Source: CAZTHM01 sp041946825 (GTDB lineage Bacteria > Acidobacteriota > Terriglobia > UBA7540). From it: a DNA stretch of 64,000 nucleotides. This document shows positions 33,827-42,892 of the stretch, piece after piece. The stretch spans positions 1-64,000 of the forward strand of contig JBHGBD010000003.1 in the NCBI GenBank assembly GCA_041946825.1, written 5' to 3'. Each line of letters starts with the position of its first letter. Within the stretch, counting starts at the first letter, position 1. Position numbers and translations under genes: made by a program. A model generated the notes under the pieces. The model saw only the letters and a list, made by a program, of their open reading frames with translations, did not search any database and was not told the origin of the DNA.

Positions 33827-34483
33827 TCAGTTCTTCCGTCGTGTCAGGACGGGGTGCTGTCTGGCGGTCGTGATCAGGCGCTCGACTTCCATTCGGCGGG
33901 GATGGTTGGGATGCTTATCCAAAATATGTTGCCACGCCGCGACGGCACCATCCGCATCGCCTTCGCTTTGCCACTTGACAATGCCCTGGTTGAAGAGCGC
34001 GTTGACATTGTCGGGGTCGGACTTCAGCACACGCTCGAATTCCGCGAGCGCGTTGGCCGGGTCACCGGCGTAATAGAGGGCGCGCCCGAGTTCGGTGCGA
34101 ACGATCACATCGTCTCTCGCCTCGGCCGATCTTTTGAAGTAGGTGGCCGCTGCCCGAAAGCTGCGTCCGGCGTAGTAGATATATCCAAGCTTGGCCAGAA
34201 GTTCGGGATCCTGTGGCGAGGACTTCAACTGAGCCAAAAGCGGCCCGGCCTGCTTGTCCGCCATGATTTTGAGCCGGTCGGGCGTCAGTCCTGAAACATT
34301 GGTCATTGGAGGAACGGGCTGACGCGTGCTGCCGGTGGCGACTCGCGAATCTGGCCCGCGAGATCCTCGGGCCGCGAACATCCCGAATGCCGCTCCCAAG
34401 ACGAGGCAGATTCCGGCGAGGAGAAAGTTGCGCGGAGTCATCCATCTCACGCGTGACGTCGGAGAGTGCGAGACAGAGCCCAT
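33827..34483 (-). CDS. TPR-repeat membrane-anchored protein, possible cytochrome assembly factor
   Basis: A 218-residue protein with one N-terminal membrane segment (NFLLAGICLVLGAAFGMFAA) and about four tetratricopeptide repeats between residues 75 and 200, e.g. PELLAKLGYIYYAGRSF and ALAEFERVLKSDPDNVNALF. The layout resembles the C-terminal TPR half of CcmI/CycH or NrfG, which present apocytochromes for heme attachment. It is the last gene of the multiheme cytochrome operon, four bases after the 12-heme gene, so a role in cytochrome assembly is a reasonable inference. Confidence 0.7.
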   Translation of the reverse strand: MGSVSHSPTSRVRWMTPRNFLLAGICLVLGAAFGMFAARGSRGPDSRVATGSTRQPVPPMTNVSGLTPDRLKIMADKQAGPLLAQLKSSPQDPELLAKLGYIYYAGRSFRAAATYFKRSAEARDDVIVRTELGRALYYAGDPANALAEFERVLKSDPDNVNALFNQGIVKWQSEGDADGAVAAWQHILDKHPNHPRRMEVERLITTARQHPVLTRRKN

Positions 34484-34487
34484 AGGG

Positions 34488-36464
34488 TTATCTTGATCTC
34501 ACCACCTTCTGCAGCGGTCCCGTGGCGACCGCTCCTATAGCCGAGACAGAGCCGTCCGGGTTGTGGTTGAAGCCGTGGCACGCCAGCACGCAGGTATTCG
34601 TCGGATGGCTGTAGGACGCGGGTGAAGCGCCGTTTGGCGCCACGACATTTAGGTCGAAGTTCACCATGCGCTCGCCGGTGATATCGGCGGAGAGTGAGCC
34701 CATCCCGTGCGCCGTGTGGCAGACGGAGCAGGAAACTCCTTGTTGCACGACGTGGAGGTCATGTCCGGGGGCCTTGGGAAGGGCGAAGCTGGCGCTCGTC
34801 ATGACGTTCGCGAGGTCATGGCATTTCGCGCAGAGGGCGTAGGGACCCGGACTTGCCCCGCCGGCGCTGAGGTCCGGATTGGGGAAAAGGTTTTGGATCG
34901 GGCTGCCAGGGCCAGCGCCGATGGCGACCTGGCTGAACTCGTATCGTCGCTCCAGAATGTGATCGTATTGCGAACCGTGGGGGCCGTTGGGGCCGGGGCC
35001 GCCGAATTCCCGGTTGTCGTCGCTGTTGTGGCAATCGGTGCAGAAGATGCGCGCGCCGGAACCCAGTTGGCGTGGGCTGTTGGTGGTCCCGTCGAGGTTC
35101 AGGATGTACGCGCGCAAGCTAATCTGCGGCCACGGACTGCTGGCTGTGTGGAGGACGGGGTGACTTGACGTGGCGGTAGGAGCCAGTTGTGGAATGACAT
35201 TCAAGGGATCAGGCGCGTTGACCGCCCGCAACGGGAAGTAGCCGAAGACCTGCAGGGCCTGTTTGCCCGGGCTGTTTCCGTGGCAGCGCAGACAGTTTTC
35301 ATATTGATTGATGGCGGGGTTCAACACCGTGGTCCCGTCCGTTGCGCTGATGCCCGTGATTCCTGTCTGCGACACCCGGATCGTGGGCGGCGCGTCGAAC
35401 GACGCGACTTGAAACGACGCATGGCCATTGTGGCAATCCGCACAGGTGGCATGGCGATTGTTGATGAGCGCAACGGGCTCGTTGGCATCGTGCGAACTAC
35501 TTCCCGCGGGAAGCGGATGTCCCTTCTTCGCAAATTCGCCATAGACATTCGCTATCGGCTGTTGGAGGTTCGGCCCTCCGCTGTGGCAGGCCATGCAGCT
35601 CTGCGTTGGCGCATCCACGCCGGTCGCGGGCGGGACCGGGGCACGGAGCAATCCGGCGGCGCCGTTGGCGTTGTGGGGTTTGTGGCACGAAAGGCAGGCA
35701 AACTGCGCCACCGTACTGTACTCGCCCAGACCCGCCGCAGGATTGACAACGTTGCCGGAGACGGCGTGAATGCTCGACGACCACTGCGAAAGCGGATTGG
35801 TCTTGCCATTCACCGATCGCGCTGTGCCAGTATGGCATGCCAGACAAAGCTGCCCGTTAATGCTATCTCTCACCAGAAACTTCAGCGAAATGGGGTCGAG
35901 GTTCTGGGCGTGGGGCTCGTGGCAACTCGAGCATTCTACCGTCCCGTTGACTAACTTCACCTTGTTGAGGGGATCGGCGGTAGTCTGGGTCGCAGCGAGG
36001 CTGGCGACCAGATCGGGCGAGTCCGCGAGCGGGATCTTCAGGCTGAAAGGATGAGAGCTTTGAAGTTGCGTGCCCAGCACATCCTGAGTGTGCATGGAGC
36101 CGGTCATCGTCAGGGTGCCGTAGGGAACGGTCGTCCCGACGGCGACGGTTCCGTCATGACAACTGAGGCAGAGGCTGCTGGAATTGCCTACCGTCGGCTG
36201 GGTCGCGACATTCTGAAGCGTCGTGCTGGAGTAAAGCGTGTAAGACCGCGTTGAAAGAGTCTGTGCCCAAAGGGGGGTGTTGCCTCCAATGCCCGAATGG
36301 GGGGCGTGGCAGTAGAGGCAGGCCGCCGACGATTGGCCTTGCACCGGAGATGTTCCCGCGGGCGACAGGTTATGCGACCCGAGAACGTCGACCTGCATTT
36401 GGGCGCACAGACTGCCGCGCCAGAGCAGGATGACTACCGAAATGAAAACAACTCGCCGCCTCAC
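34488..36464 (-). CDS. Dodecaheme-type c-type cytochrome (doubled CXXCH domains)
   Basis: A 658-residue exported protein with signal peptide (VVFISVVILLW). Eleven CXXCH motifs start near residues 49, 99, 178, 207, 257, 290, 341, 391, 475, 545 and 579, and one CXXXCH (CVLACH) near 625, so up to 12 hemes. Several are in the CxxCHxPH form of doubled CXXCH domains. Heme density is low, which suggests a long, multi-domain extracellular or periplasmic wire. Its start overlaps the NHL gene by four bases (ATGA). Likely the periplasmic or outer-surface partner of the beta-barrel encoded two genes upstream. Confidence 0.88.
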   Translation of the reverse strand: MRRRVVFISVVILLWRGSLCAQMQVDVLGSHNLSPAGTSPVQGQSSAACLYCHAPHSGIGGNTPLWAQTLSTRSYTLYSSTTLQNVATQPTVGNSSSLCLSCHDGTVAVGTTVPYGTLTMTGSMHTQDVLGTQLQSSHPFSLKIPLADSPDLVASLAATQTTADPLNKVKLVNGTVECSSCHEPHAQNLDPISLKFLVRDSINGQLCLACHTGTARSVNGKTNPLSQWSSSIHAVSGNVVNPAAGLGEYSTVAQFACLSCHKPHNANGAAGLLRAPVPPATGVDAPTQSCMACHSGGPNLQQPIANVYGEFAKKGHPLPAGSSSHDANEPVALINNRHATCADCHNGHASFQVASFDAPPTIRVSQTGITGISATDGTTVLNPAINQYENCLRCHGNSPGKQALQVFGYFPLRAVNAPDPLNVIPQLAPTATSSHPVLHTASSPWPQISLRAYILNLDGTTNSPRQLGSGARIFCTDCHNSDDNREFGGPGPNGPHGSQYDHILERRYEFSQVAIGAGPGSPIQNLFPNPDLSAGGASPGPYALCAKCHDLANVMTSASFALPKAPGHDLHVVQQGVSCSVCHTAHGMGSLSADITGERMVNFDLNVVAPNGASPASYSHPTNTCVLACHGFNHNPDGSVSAIGAVATGPLQKVVRSR

Positions 36465-37534
36465 TGAGTCGCGCTCCCCGTTCGAAGTCCGAAATATCGA
36501 AAGACCTGGATCCGGCGATTGAGCGAATCCACCACGAACACACGATCATTGCGGTCGATGAAGAGTCCGGTGGGTAATTGGAAATCCCCGGCGGCCATGC
36601 CCCGTTTCCCGAAGTAATAAAGCAACCGGCCCTCGCGATCGAAAACCTGCACGACGCCCCACAGGGCGTCGACGATGTAGTAGTGGCCTTCCGAGTCGAC
36701 TCCAATTCCCTTGGGCCGGAACAGGTCGCCGCTGGAATCTCCGCTGCGGCCGAGCGTATTCCAGACGCCGCTGCTCCGATTGAGAAACTGCACGCGGAAA
36801 TTCATGGCGTCCACCACCGCCAGGTCCTGGCCATGCAGGAGCAGTTCAGTCGGATAATTGAACTCGCCCGCATTCGCGCCCCGCTGGCCGATGGTTTGCA
36901 GCACCTTCCCGCTGAGGTCGAGCACAACAATCTTGAATCGCAGGGTGTCGGTCACGTAGATTCGCTGTGCGGCGGAATCCACGGCGATACCTGTGGGCCG
37001 CTTGAAATAACCCTCGCCGCCCCTCAGGCTGCCGATGGCTCGCCGGAATTTGCCCTCTGAATTGAAGACGAAAATCTTGCCCGATTCAGAGTCGGTGACG
37101 TAGAGGTTGTCCTGATCATCGAGCGTGAGACACTGAGGCGCCAGCATCGGATCTTTGCCCTTCTCCTGGCGCTCGATAAATTTGTACTTGTTCCGAGCGA
37201 AATCGAAGATGTGGATGCCGCGCGCCCCGGGGTCGGTAACAATCGCGCGGCCGCGCGAATCCACGGCGATGCTATAGGGCCGGACCAGGGTGCGAGTTTC
37301 CGCTTCGCCGGCAACAAAGTTCATCACCCGCCCCCAAAAGCCCGGCTTGCCGCGCACTTCGCGTTCCGAGCCGAAGCTGCGCTCATAGGTGAGTTTTCGG
37401 CCACCTTCCAGGAGCAGATCAGGGGGAGGCGGGGATGGGGGCGCGGGATCCTTTCGACTTTTCGAGACGCCCGTCGGAGTTGCCAGCAGGACGACTGCCA
37501 GGGCGATGGCTGCAGCCCGGAGTCTCGAGCCCAT
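36461..37534 (-). CDS. NHL-repeat beta-propeller, exported
   Basis: Six NHL-type blades can be counted between about residues 75 and 350, each with a pattern like PYSIAVDSRGRAIVTD, PTGIAVDSAAQRIYVTD or PKGIGVDSEGHYYIVD. This gives a six-bladed propeller of 357 residues with an N-terminal signal peptide (LRAAAIALAVVLLATP). NHL propellers bind proteins or polymers and have no fixed enzymatic role. I start it at ATG 37534; ATG 37564 would overlap the beta-barrel gene. The neighbourhood makes a scaffold for cytochromes at the cell surface the most likely job. Confidence 0.83.
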   Translation of the reverse strand: MGSRLRAAAIALAVVLLATPTGVSKSRKDPAPPSPPPPDLLLEGGRKLTYERSFGSEREVRGKPGFWGRVMNFVAGEAETRTLVRPYSIAVDSRGRAIVTDPGARGIHIFDFARNKYKFIERQEKGKDPMLAPQCLTLDDQDNLYVTDSESGKIFVFNSEGKFRRAIGSLRGGEGYFKRPTGIAVDSAAQRIYVTDTLRFKIVVLDLSGKVLQTIGQRGANAGEFNYPTELLLHGQDLAVVDAMNFRVQFLNRSSGVWNTLGRSGDSSGDLFRPKGIGVDSEGHYYIVDALWGVVQVFDREGRLLYYFGKRGMAAGDFQLPTGLFIDRNDRVFVVDSLNRRIQVFRYFGLRTGSATQ

Positions 37535-37545
37535 CGGAATGTCAA

Positions 37546-39387
37546 TCAGAAGAGGTTGAACCATCGCGAAAATCTTATGTAATACGAGTTGATGACCGCG
37601 GGCAACGCCGCTGTGGTGATGTCCTGCTTGAACCTCGTGTAGTTGCCCTCGACATCGAGCTTCCGCAGCCGGTACTGAAAGCGGGAGTTGAAGATGGTCG
37701 ACTGAAATCCCGTCGAGAGGACCGGCCCGGCAGTTGCGCTGCGAGCCCGGTTATACCCGGCGCTGATGGTCGCGCGGCGGAAGGGTCTGAAACTTGCGCC
37801 GCCTCCGTAGCTTTTGGCGTCGTATAGAACGGGCAACCGGAGCAGCGGCGGGGGAACATCCGGAGGAACTTCGATCAGCCCGGCGGAGGTGAGAATTGAT
37901 GATCCTCCCGACTGCGTGTAATGGCCGTTCACCGAAAACCGGCTGAAGATGACGCTGGTCGAAATCCCCTCGCTGCGGCTGCGATAACCCTCGAACTGTG
38001 TCATCCCGCTGTGGCTGCCGTTGAAGCTGCCAACCCATTGGAGACTGTGGAATCGGCGTTTGACACTTGCACCGTACCGGTAGGTCGAAGTCGTGTACAC
38101 GTCGAAGAGAGTCTGGACCTGCTGGGTATAGCTGAAGTCCGCGCCAAGCTCCCAGGCGCGAAGACGCCGAAGATAGGTCACGTTGCCGACGATGCTGGCG
38201 CCGGAATTTCCTTCCTGTGTGAAGGTATCAACGAGCCCGAGCGAAAAGGTGAGCGACCCGAAGAGCGGGCGCGCGAAGCTGAAGGCGCCGTTACCGCTTA
38301 GCTGCGTCATCCCACGGCGGTCGTCCCCAAACCATCGCTCGTAGTGGTTCACTCGCCCGTACACCGAAAGGCGCGACAGCACGGCATAGCTGGCCTGGCT
38401 GTTTACGGAGAGCGTCTGCAAGGATGTGCTGAGCGACGGGAACGGAATGCCGCCTGACTCCAGAATGCGTTCCTGCAACGTTCCGAAGGCGTTGTCATTG
38501 AAGGTGCCGCCGAACATTAATCCCATCTTGCGTGTGGGGTTGAGCGAGACCGTGGAGTTCAGGTCGTTCACAACGCCGTTGTTCGATCCTTCGGCATTGC
38601 CATTCCGGTATGTCCCCTGAAAGTTGGAATGATTCCAGACCAGGTTCCAATGTCCCGTCAGGGGAAGCCGGTGGCCGGCGCTGAATAAGAAGGCGTTGGA
38701 GCGGTTGCGGGATTCCTGAGTCTCACCGTTCTCCAGGAACGCCGGAAAGGTCGAGCGCGTGGACAGGCGGAAATACTGGCCCATCAGGTCGAACCCCCCC
38801 AATTGATACGTGGACTGGAGGGTGAAATTGCGAGAGTTGGAGCTGCTCTCCGCATTCGCCCCGAACACCGTGGAGTCTCCGGAGCTTGTCGAGTAGATCG
38901 CCGAGAGGGTGGGCATGTCCGGCAGGAGTGCGCTCCAACCGATACTGAAACTCTCTCCATTGCCGTGTGACGTGATGCCGGTGATGCCCGGGACTCCGAA
39001 CTGCCCGCTGCTGTCATAGGTCTTGCCAAACGAGACGGTTCCGGGGAAGCGGCTGCCGCTGAAAATCGAAGTGTTGGCCGTGATTCCGCTGCCGTTTGTA
39101 ATCGTTTGGAAGATGGAAGTGTTTTGCGACCGGCGGTAATACGGCTGGAAATCGAACGACAGGAATTGAGGTTTATAGTAGAAGCCGCGCAGCCAGCCAT
39201 GACCGCCCAGGTCGAGAGAATGGCTGGATACATCGCGGTTCCCGTTGAAGCCGCTGTATCCGAACGAGAGGTCTCCCCCGGAACTGAGTTCCACGTTTTG
39301 TCCCACGGAGACCTGCGCGGCCGCCGGCGGCTGCGCAATCACCAGCACGGCAAGTATCCATCCCCCGGTTTGGAGCCATCTGAACAT
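37546..39387 (-). CDS. Large outer-membrane beta-barrel protein (porin of a porin-cytochrome conduit)
   Basis: A 613-residue protein with signal peptide (WILAVLVIAQPPAAAQ). The mature part is almost entirely alternating hydrophobic/polar strands rich in Tyr, Phe, Ser, Thr and Gly. It ends in RFSRWFNLF, the terminal aromatic residue used by the BAM machinery. I see room for about 24-26 strands, similar in size to MtrB-type porins, but no close sequence match to MtrB is visible. It has no heme motif. The flanking cytochrome, NHL and prolyl isomerase genes support a role as the sheath through which a multiheme cytochrome crosses the outer membrane. Confidence 0.78.
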   Translation of the reverse strand: MFRWLQTGGWILAVLVIAQPPAAAQVSVGQNVELSSGGDLSFGYSGFNGNRDVSSHSLDLGGHGWLRGFYYKPQFLSFDFQPYYRRSQNTSIFQTITNGSGITANTSIFSGSRFPGTVSFGKTYDSSGQFGVPGITGITSHGNGESFSIGWSALLPDMPTLSAIYSTSSGDSTVFGANAESSSNSRNFTLQSTYQLGGFDLMGQYFRLSTRSTFPAFLENGETQESRNRSNAFLFSAGHRLPLTGHWNLVWNHSNFQGTYRNGNAEGSNNGVVNDLNSTVSLNPTRKMGLMFGGTFNDNAFGTLQERILESGGIPFPSLSTSLQTLSVNSQASYAVLSRLSVYGRVNHYERWFGDDRRGMTQLSGNGAFSFARPLFGSLTFSLGLVDTFTQEGNSGASIVGNVTYLRRLRAWELGADFSYTQQVQTLFDVYTTSTYRYGASVKRRFHSLQWVGSFNGSHSGMTQFEGYRSRSEGISTSVIFSRFSVNGHYTQSGGSSILTSAGLIEVPPDVPPPLLRLPVLYDAKSYGGGASFRPFRRATISAGYNRARSATAGPVLSTGFQSTIFNSRFQYRLRKLDVEGNYTRFKQDITTAALPAVINSYYIRFSRWFNLF

Positions 39388-39410
39388 TCCTGAATTCGCT
39401 GCCTGCTGAA

Positions 39411-40427
39411 CTACCGCACCTCGACTTTTGCATTTCGCCGCAGCCTTTTATGGAGTTCGGCTCGAAGTTCTTCGGACTTGGATTTCTGGAGCTCCGAAAT
39501 AATCTGCGACTTGACTTCCGCAAAGGGCTGCTTCCCCGCCGGAGTGTGACCATTCAGCCGGAACAAGGTGTAATTCGGTCCGAGTTGAATCAGATCGCTT
39601 ACTTCGCCGGGCTTCAATTTCTGCGCGGCCTCGACGAGTGGAGGCGGTAACTGGGAACGGTCCACCTGCTTGCGGTCGCCCATGTTCACGTGCCAGTCGT
39701 CGTCGGAGATTTTTTCCGCCAGAAGACCGAATTCCCGGTAGCTCTTCGTGAGTTTCGCCTGGCGAAATGCCTCTTCCGCCCGCTTGCGAGCCTCGAGGCG
39801 GATTTCCGGACTGGCATTGAGGGGCGGAATGATGGAGATGGTTTGGAGGTTGAAGGTCTCGCCGCGCTCGAAGCGTCCTGGGTTCTTATCGTAATAGGCT
39901 TTCGCCTGCGACACGGAGGTGGCGGCCTTGTCGTCGATTTCGGACTTCAAGAGAGCCTCGATCAGGAGCGACCGCCGGATCCGCTCGCGCATCAACTGCC
40001 GTGACCCGTTCACTTCCACCTTGAGATACTGATCGTATACATCCCGGCTGGGGAACTGTTGGCGGAACTGCGTCTCGGCCTGCGCCAGCCGCGCCGGCGA
40101 GATCGTCATGCCGCGTCGCTTCGCCTCCTGGTACACGAGTTCGTCGAAGATGATCATCTTCAGGGCGCCGCGGCGGATTTCCGGTTCCAGTTCCTTGGGA
40201 AAGCCGTTGTGCTGTCGCGCATAGGGAAAGATGGAGTACATTTCCCGGACGAGGTCACGATCCGTCAGGGCCGCGCCGTTCACTCGCGCCACCGCTCGGT
40301 CAGCGATCTGGACGCCTGTGTCGCCCCGAGCCGCCTTGACTGTTGTGGGAGCATGGGAAGCAACCTGGGCATTCGCGACGGATACCGCGAAGACGACTGG
40401 CACGAGACTTCGAATCTTCAATCGCAT
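39411..40427 (-). CDS. Periplasmic peptidyl-prolyl cis-trans isomerase (SurA/PpiC type)
   Basis: A 338-residue exported protein (signal RLKIRSLVPVVFAVSVANA). Residues 50-160 form a SurA-N-like chaperone domain (VARVNGAALTDRDLVREM, DELVYQEAKRRGM). The following rotamase domain has FNLQTISIIPP, AEKISDDDWHVNMGDRK, LPPPLVEAAQKLKPGEVSD and a C-terminal helix. The start at ATG 40427 has AAGGA just upstream. Being between the tetraheme cytochrome and the barrel, it is probably a dedicated folding factor for one of them. Confidence 0.88.
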   Translation of the reverse strand: MRLKIRSLVPVVFAVSVANAQVASHAPTTVKAARGDTGVQIADRAVARVNGAALTDRDLVREMYSIFPYARQHNGFPKELEPEIRRGALKMIIFDELVYQEAKRRGMTISPARLAQAETQFRQQFPSRDVYDQYLKVEVNGSRQLMRERIRRSLLIEALLKSEIDDKAATSVSQAKAYYDKNPGRFERGETFNLQTISIIPPLNASPEIRLEARKRAEEAFRQAKLTKSYREFGLLAEKISDDDWHVNMGDRKQVDRSQLPPPLVEAAQKLKPGEVSDLIQLGPNYTLFRLNGHTPAGKQPFAEVKSQIISELQKSKSEELRAELHKRLRRNAKVEVR

Positions 40428-40498
40428 GATTTCCTTCAGACCTTCCAGCATGGTGGGGAGGGGATTTCCCCCTCCCCCTAAAGCCGCGAACCATGCGG

Positions 40499-41536
40499 TT
40501 AGAACTGCGTGTCGACGCCCAGGATGCCGGCGCTTTCATTCGAGCCGCCCGCCCCGGAGAAGTGGCACTGCCGGCAGAACTGCGTTGCCGACGAAGCCTT
40601 CCCCGCGGTGACGGGTGCGCCCGGATTGTAGGGAGCGGAGATAAAGAAGTAGCTCGGATAGGTCCGGGTTTCGCCCGAAGGCACAGGCACGTTCTTGACG
40701 GAGCCGGAAAAGGTGTACATGGTATGGGGTGTATGGCAAGTGGTGCATACCAGATACGCTTTAGTCACGTCGGTACCGACGGTTACGACGTTGGCTCGGC
40801 CCCCGGAGTAGTAATTGGTCCTGCCCTTTCCAGTAATATTGAAGGCCCCGTAGTGGTTGTAGAAGGCCAGGAATTGAGCATTGTTACTTGTCTTGGGCAG
40901 GATGCAGTCACTTGGGGAGGTGGTTGATCCGCATCCGCCGACCACCCACTCCAGCTTGGAAGCAACTCCCACCGCGCCCAGGTTGGCGTTCGGCCCGATC
41001 GGGTGGTCGTTTTTGTAGTTGCCGTTGCCGGTGCCGTCCAGCCCGAGCAGCGTTGGGATTGCCCGGGTGCCGTAACCGGCCGGGAGCAGGCCCATCGACT
41101 GTTCGTAAGACTGGTTCGTCATCATGGCGCCTTTGGCGATGTTGCCGTCGTGGCAACTTAAGCACGTCATGACACCCAGTACTTCTTCCTCTTGCTCGGG
41201 GGAAAGGCCGCCGAGGCCCCCGACCCCGAGACTCGGAAGATCGAATTCGGTTTCACCCGCGAAGGTCAGCAACTGGCCGTAGAGCGGACCCAGGTCCTGT
41301 CCCCACAAAGCCAGATTACCGGCCTCCGGGCCGCTGACGGCGCCCCCGGCTGCGGCGTTGCCGCCGTTGCCGTAAGCACCACTGTGCGGAGCGTGACAGC
41401 CGACGCAACCCCGTCCGCCGTTCTGGTGGGCGCCCAGCTTGTCAATTCCCGTGATCCCGGATCCTTCTGTGTATGTCTGCGCCATCGCAAAACCGGCAAA
41501 GGCCATGATGGCTAGCAGCATCAATAGCTTTCTCAT
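40499..41536 (-). CDS. Tetraheme c-type cytochrome, candidate extracellular filament subunit
   Basis: A 345-residue protein with a signal peptide (KLLMLLAIMAFAGFAMAQ). Four CXXCH motifs lie at residues 44-48, 125-129, 264-268 and 321-325. Five other histidines (37, 51, 178, 228, 271) could act as distal ligands, enough for four bis-His hemes. Cys202 and Cys211 may form a disulfide. Long Gly/Asn/Ser-rich stretches between hemes give a low heme density. It has the best Shine-Dalgarno of the operon (AGGAGG) and follows a hairpin, which suggests high expression. Size, heme number and neighbours recall OmcE-like nanowire cytochromes, but I see no direct homology proof. Confidence 0.82.
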   Translation of the reverse strand: MRKLLMLLAIMAFAGFAMAQTYTEGSGITGIDKLGAHQNGGRGCVGCHAPHSGAYGNGGNAAAGGAVSGPEAGNLALWGQDLGPLYGQLLTFAGETEFDLPSLGVGGLGGLSPEQEEEVLGVMTCLSCHDGNIAKGAMMTNQSYEQSMGLLPAGYGTRAIPTLLGLDGTGNGNYKNDHPIGPNANLGAVGVASKLEWVVGGCGSTTSPSDCILPKTSNNAQFLAFYNHYGAFNITGKGRTNYYSGGRANVVTVGTDVTKAYLVCTTCHTPHTMYTFSGSVKNVPVPSGETRTYPSYFFISAPYNPGAPVTAGKASSATQFCRQCHFSGAGGSNESAGILGVDTQF

Positions 41537-41577
41537 GAGGAAATCCTCCTAATTAAGGTCACTGCTTGTTTCGAACT

Positions 41578-41601
41578 CAGGGCCGAACCTTTCCGGCCCT
41601 G
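41578..41601 (-). other. Hairpin in the cytochrome operon upstream of the tetraheme gene
   Basis: Perfect 8-base arms CAGGGCCG (41578-41585) and CGGCCCTG (41594-41601) enclose an 8-base loop, between the NHL gene and the tetraheme gene. No T-run follows on the minus strand, so it is more likely an RNA-stability or processing element than a full terminator. A second weaker GGCCG/CGGCC stem lies at about 41608-41624. Confidence 0.45.
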
Positions 41602-41636
41602 TCCTTGGCCGCCCGCGGACGGCCAGAACCTGTTGG

Positions 41637-42890
41637 CTATTTCGCCGGTGGCTGAACCTTGCCCGCCACCACATTTTCTGCAGGCGCGCCTTCCTTCTTC
41701 TTTTGCGACTCCGCGATTCGACGATCCCTTTCCGCTCTCGCTTCGGCATTGCTCACGTATTGGAACATCTGCACTCGTCCGGGATACTGCTCGGAAGTGA
41801 AGACGCGATTGTTCTTATCGATGAAAAGACCGGCGAGTCCGCGAAATTGACCTGGCAACTGTCCAGCCTCACCCATCCAGATGAGCAAGTTGCCATCCGG
41901 CGTGAAGACCTGAACACGATTTTGCATCGCGTCGGCGACCCACACGTGTCCGTCGCCGTCAATGGCGATCCCTTTCGGCCGTGCGAAATATCCGGGGCCG
42001 TCGCCCGGCTTCCCGAACGCGCGGATAAAGTTGCCCTCGGCGTCGAAAACCTCGATGCGGTCATTCAGCGTGTCCGAGACGTACAGATTGCCGTCCTGAT
42101 CTACGGCGACGTTCGTCGGCTGGGCAAAGTCACCCGGTGTGGTGAGGGTGTGCTCCTTCCCTCCGGTCCCCATCTTCCGCAGCAACTTGTACGGGGGGTC
42201 GGCGTCGTAAACCAATACCTGGTCCAATTCCGGGTCGGCCACGTAGAGGAACCGATTCTCCTCATCGATGGCCATGCCGCCGGGACTGGACAGCCCTTCG
42301 CTGATGGTGCCCTCGGCGCGATGCTGCGAATCGAAGACCAAAATGCGCCGCATTTTGCTGTCGGAAACAAACAGGCGATCGCTGTCGTCAATGGTCAGAC
42401 CGGTAATCCACCCAAAACGCGCGTCCGTGCCGTTCTTGATGAGCGTGACATCCTTCGTCTGCGTGTCAAAAATGAACACCGCCAGAACCTTGCTGTCGGC
42501 GACGTAGACTCGGCCTTTGGAGTCGACCGCCAGCCCGTAGGGCAACACCAACTGGAATCGTGGCTTCTCAGCTTTGGTTTCCCCCGTCACGACTCCAGAG
42601 AGCCGGTCCATCCATGCGATCTTGGGTTTTTGCTGCGGTGTCGCCTGGAGTTTTTCGGCGGAAAAGTAACTCAGGTACCTGACCCGCGTGATGGCAGGAG
42701 GATTGGGCCAGACGATTTTGGAGTAATCGAGCAAATCCAGAATGTTGGGCTTGGGTTTTGGGGCGGCTTGCTCCTTCTTCTTCTTGCCGGCGTAAAGGGA
42801 ACCCGCACCCGCCAGCAGTATCGCGAGCGTAATGGAGATTGCAGCCAGCCTTCGGAAGTGGCGCCTTGAACTTTGAAGTGCTTTGGGCAT
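41637..42890 (-). CDS. NHL-repeat beta-propeller with long C-terminal tail, exported
   Basis: A 417-residue protein with signal peptide (LAAISITLAILLAGAGSLYA) and a Lys-rich linker (GKKKKEQAAPKPKP). Six NHL blades run from about residue 110 to 380, such as PYGLAVDSKGRVYVAD, PTNVAVDQDGNLYVSD and PKGIAIDGDGHVWVAD. The tail is charged and helical (ARAERDRRIAESQKKK). It is a paralogue of the NHL protein encoded at 36461. Its ATG lies two bases after the stop of the 16-heme gene, so the two are coupled. Confidence 0.83.
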   Translation of the reverse strand: MPKALQSSRRHFRRLAAISITLAILLAGAGSLYAGKKKKEQAAPKPKPNILDLLDYSKIVWPNPPAITRVRYLSYFSAEKLQATPQQKPKIAWMDRLSGVVTGETKAEKPRFQLVLPYGLAVDSKGRVYVADSKVLAVFIFDTQTKDVTLIKNGTDARFGWITGLTIDDSDRLFVSDSKMRRILVFDSQHRAEGTISEGLSSPGGMAIDEENRFLYVADPELDQVLVYDADPPYKLLRKMGTGGKEHTLTTPGDFAQPTNVAVDQDGNLYVSDTLNDRIEVFDAEGNFIRAFGKPGDGPGYFARPKGIAIDGDGHVWVADAMQNRVQVFTPDGNLLIWMGEAGQLPGQFRGLAGLFIDKNNRVFTSEQYPGRVQMFQYVSNAEARAERDRRIAESQKKKEGAPAENVVAGKVQPPAK

Positions 42891-42892
42891 CT

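Noticed and set aside
41703..42869. Plus-strand frame of 388 codons opposite the NHL gene
   Set aside because: Mirror of NHL repeats; the minus-strand protein has a signal peptide and regular blades.
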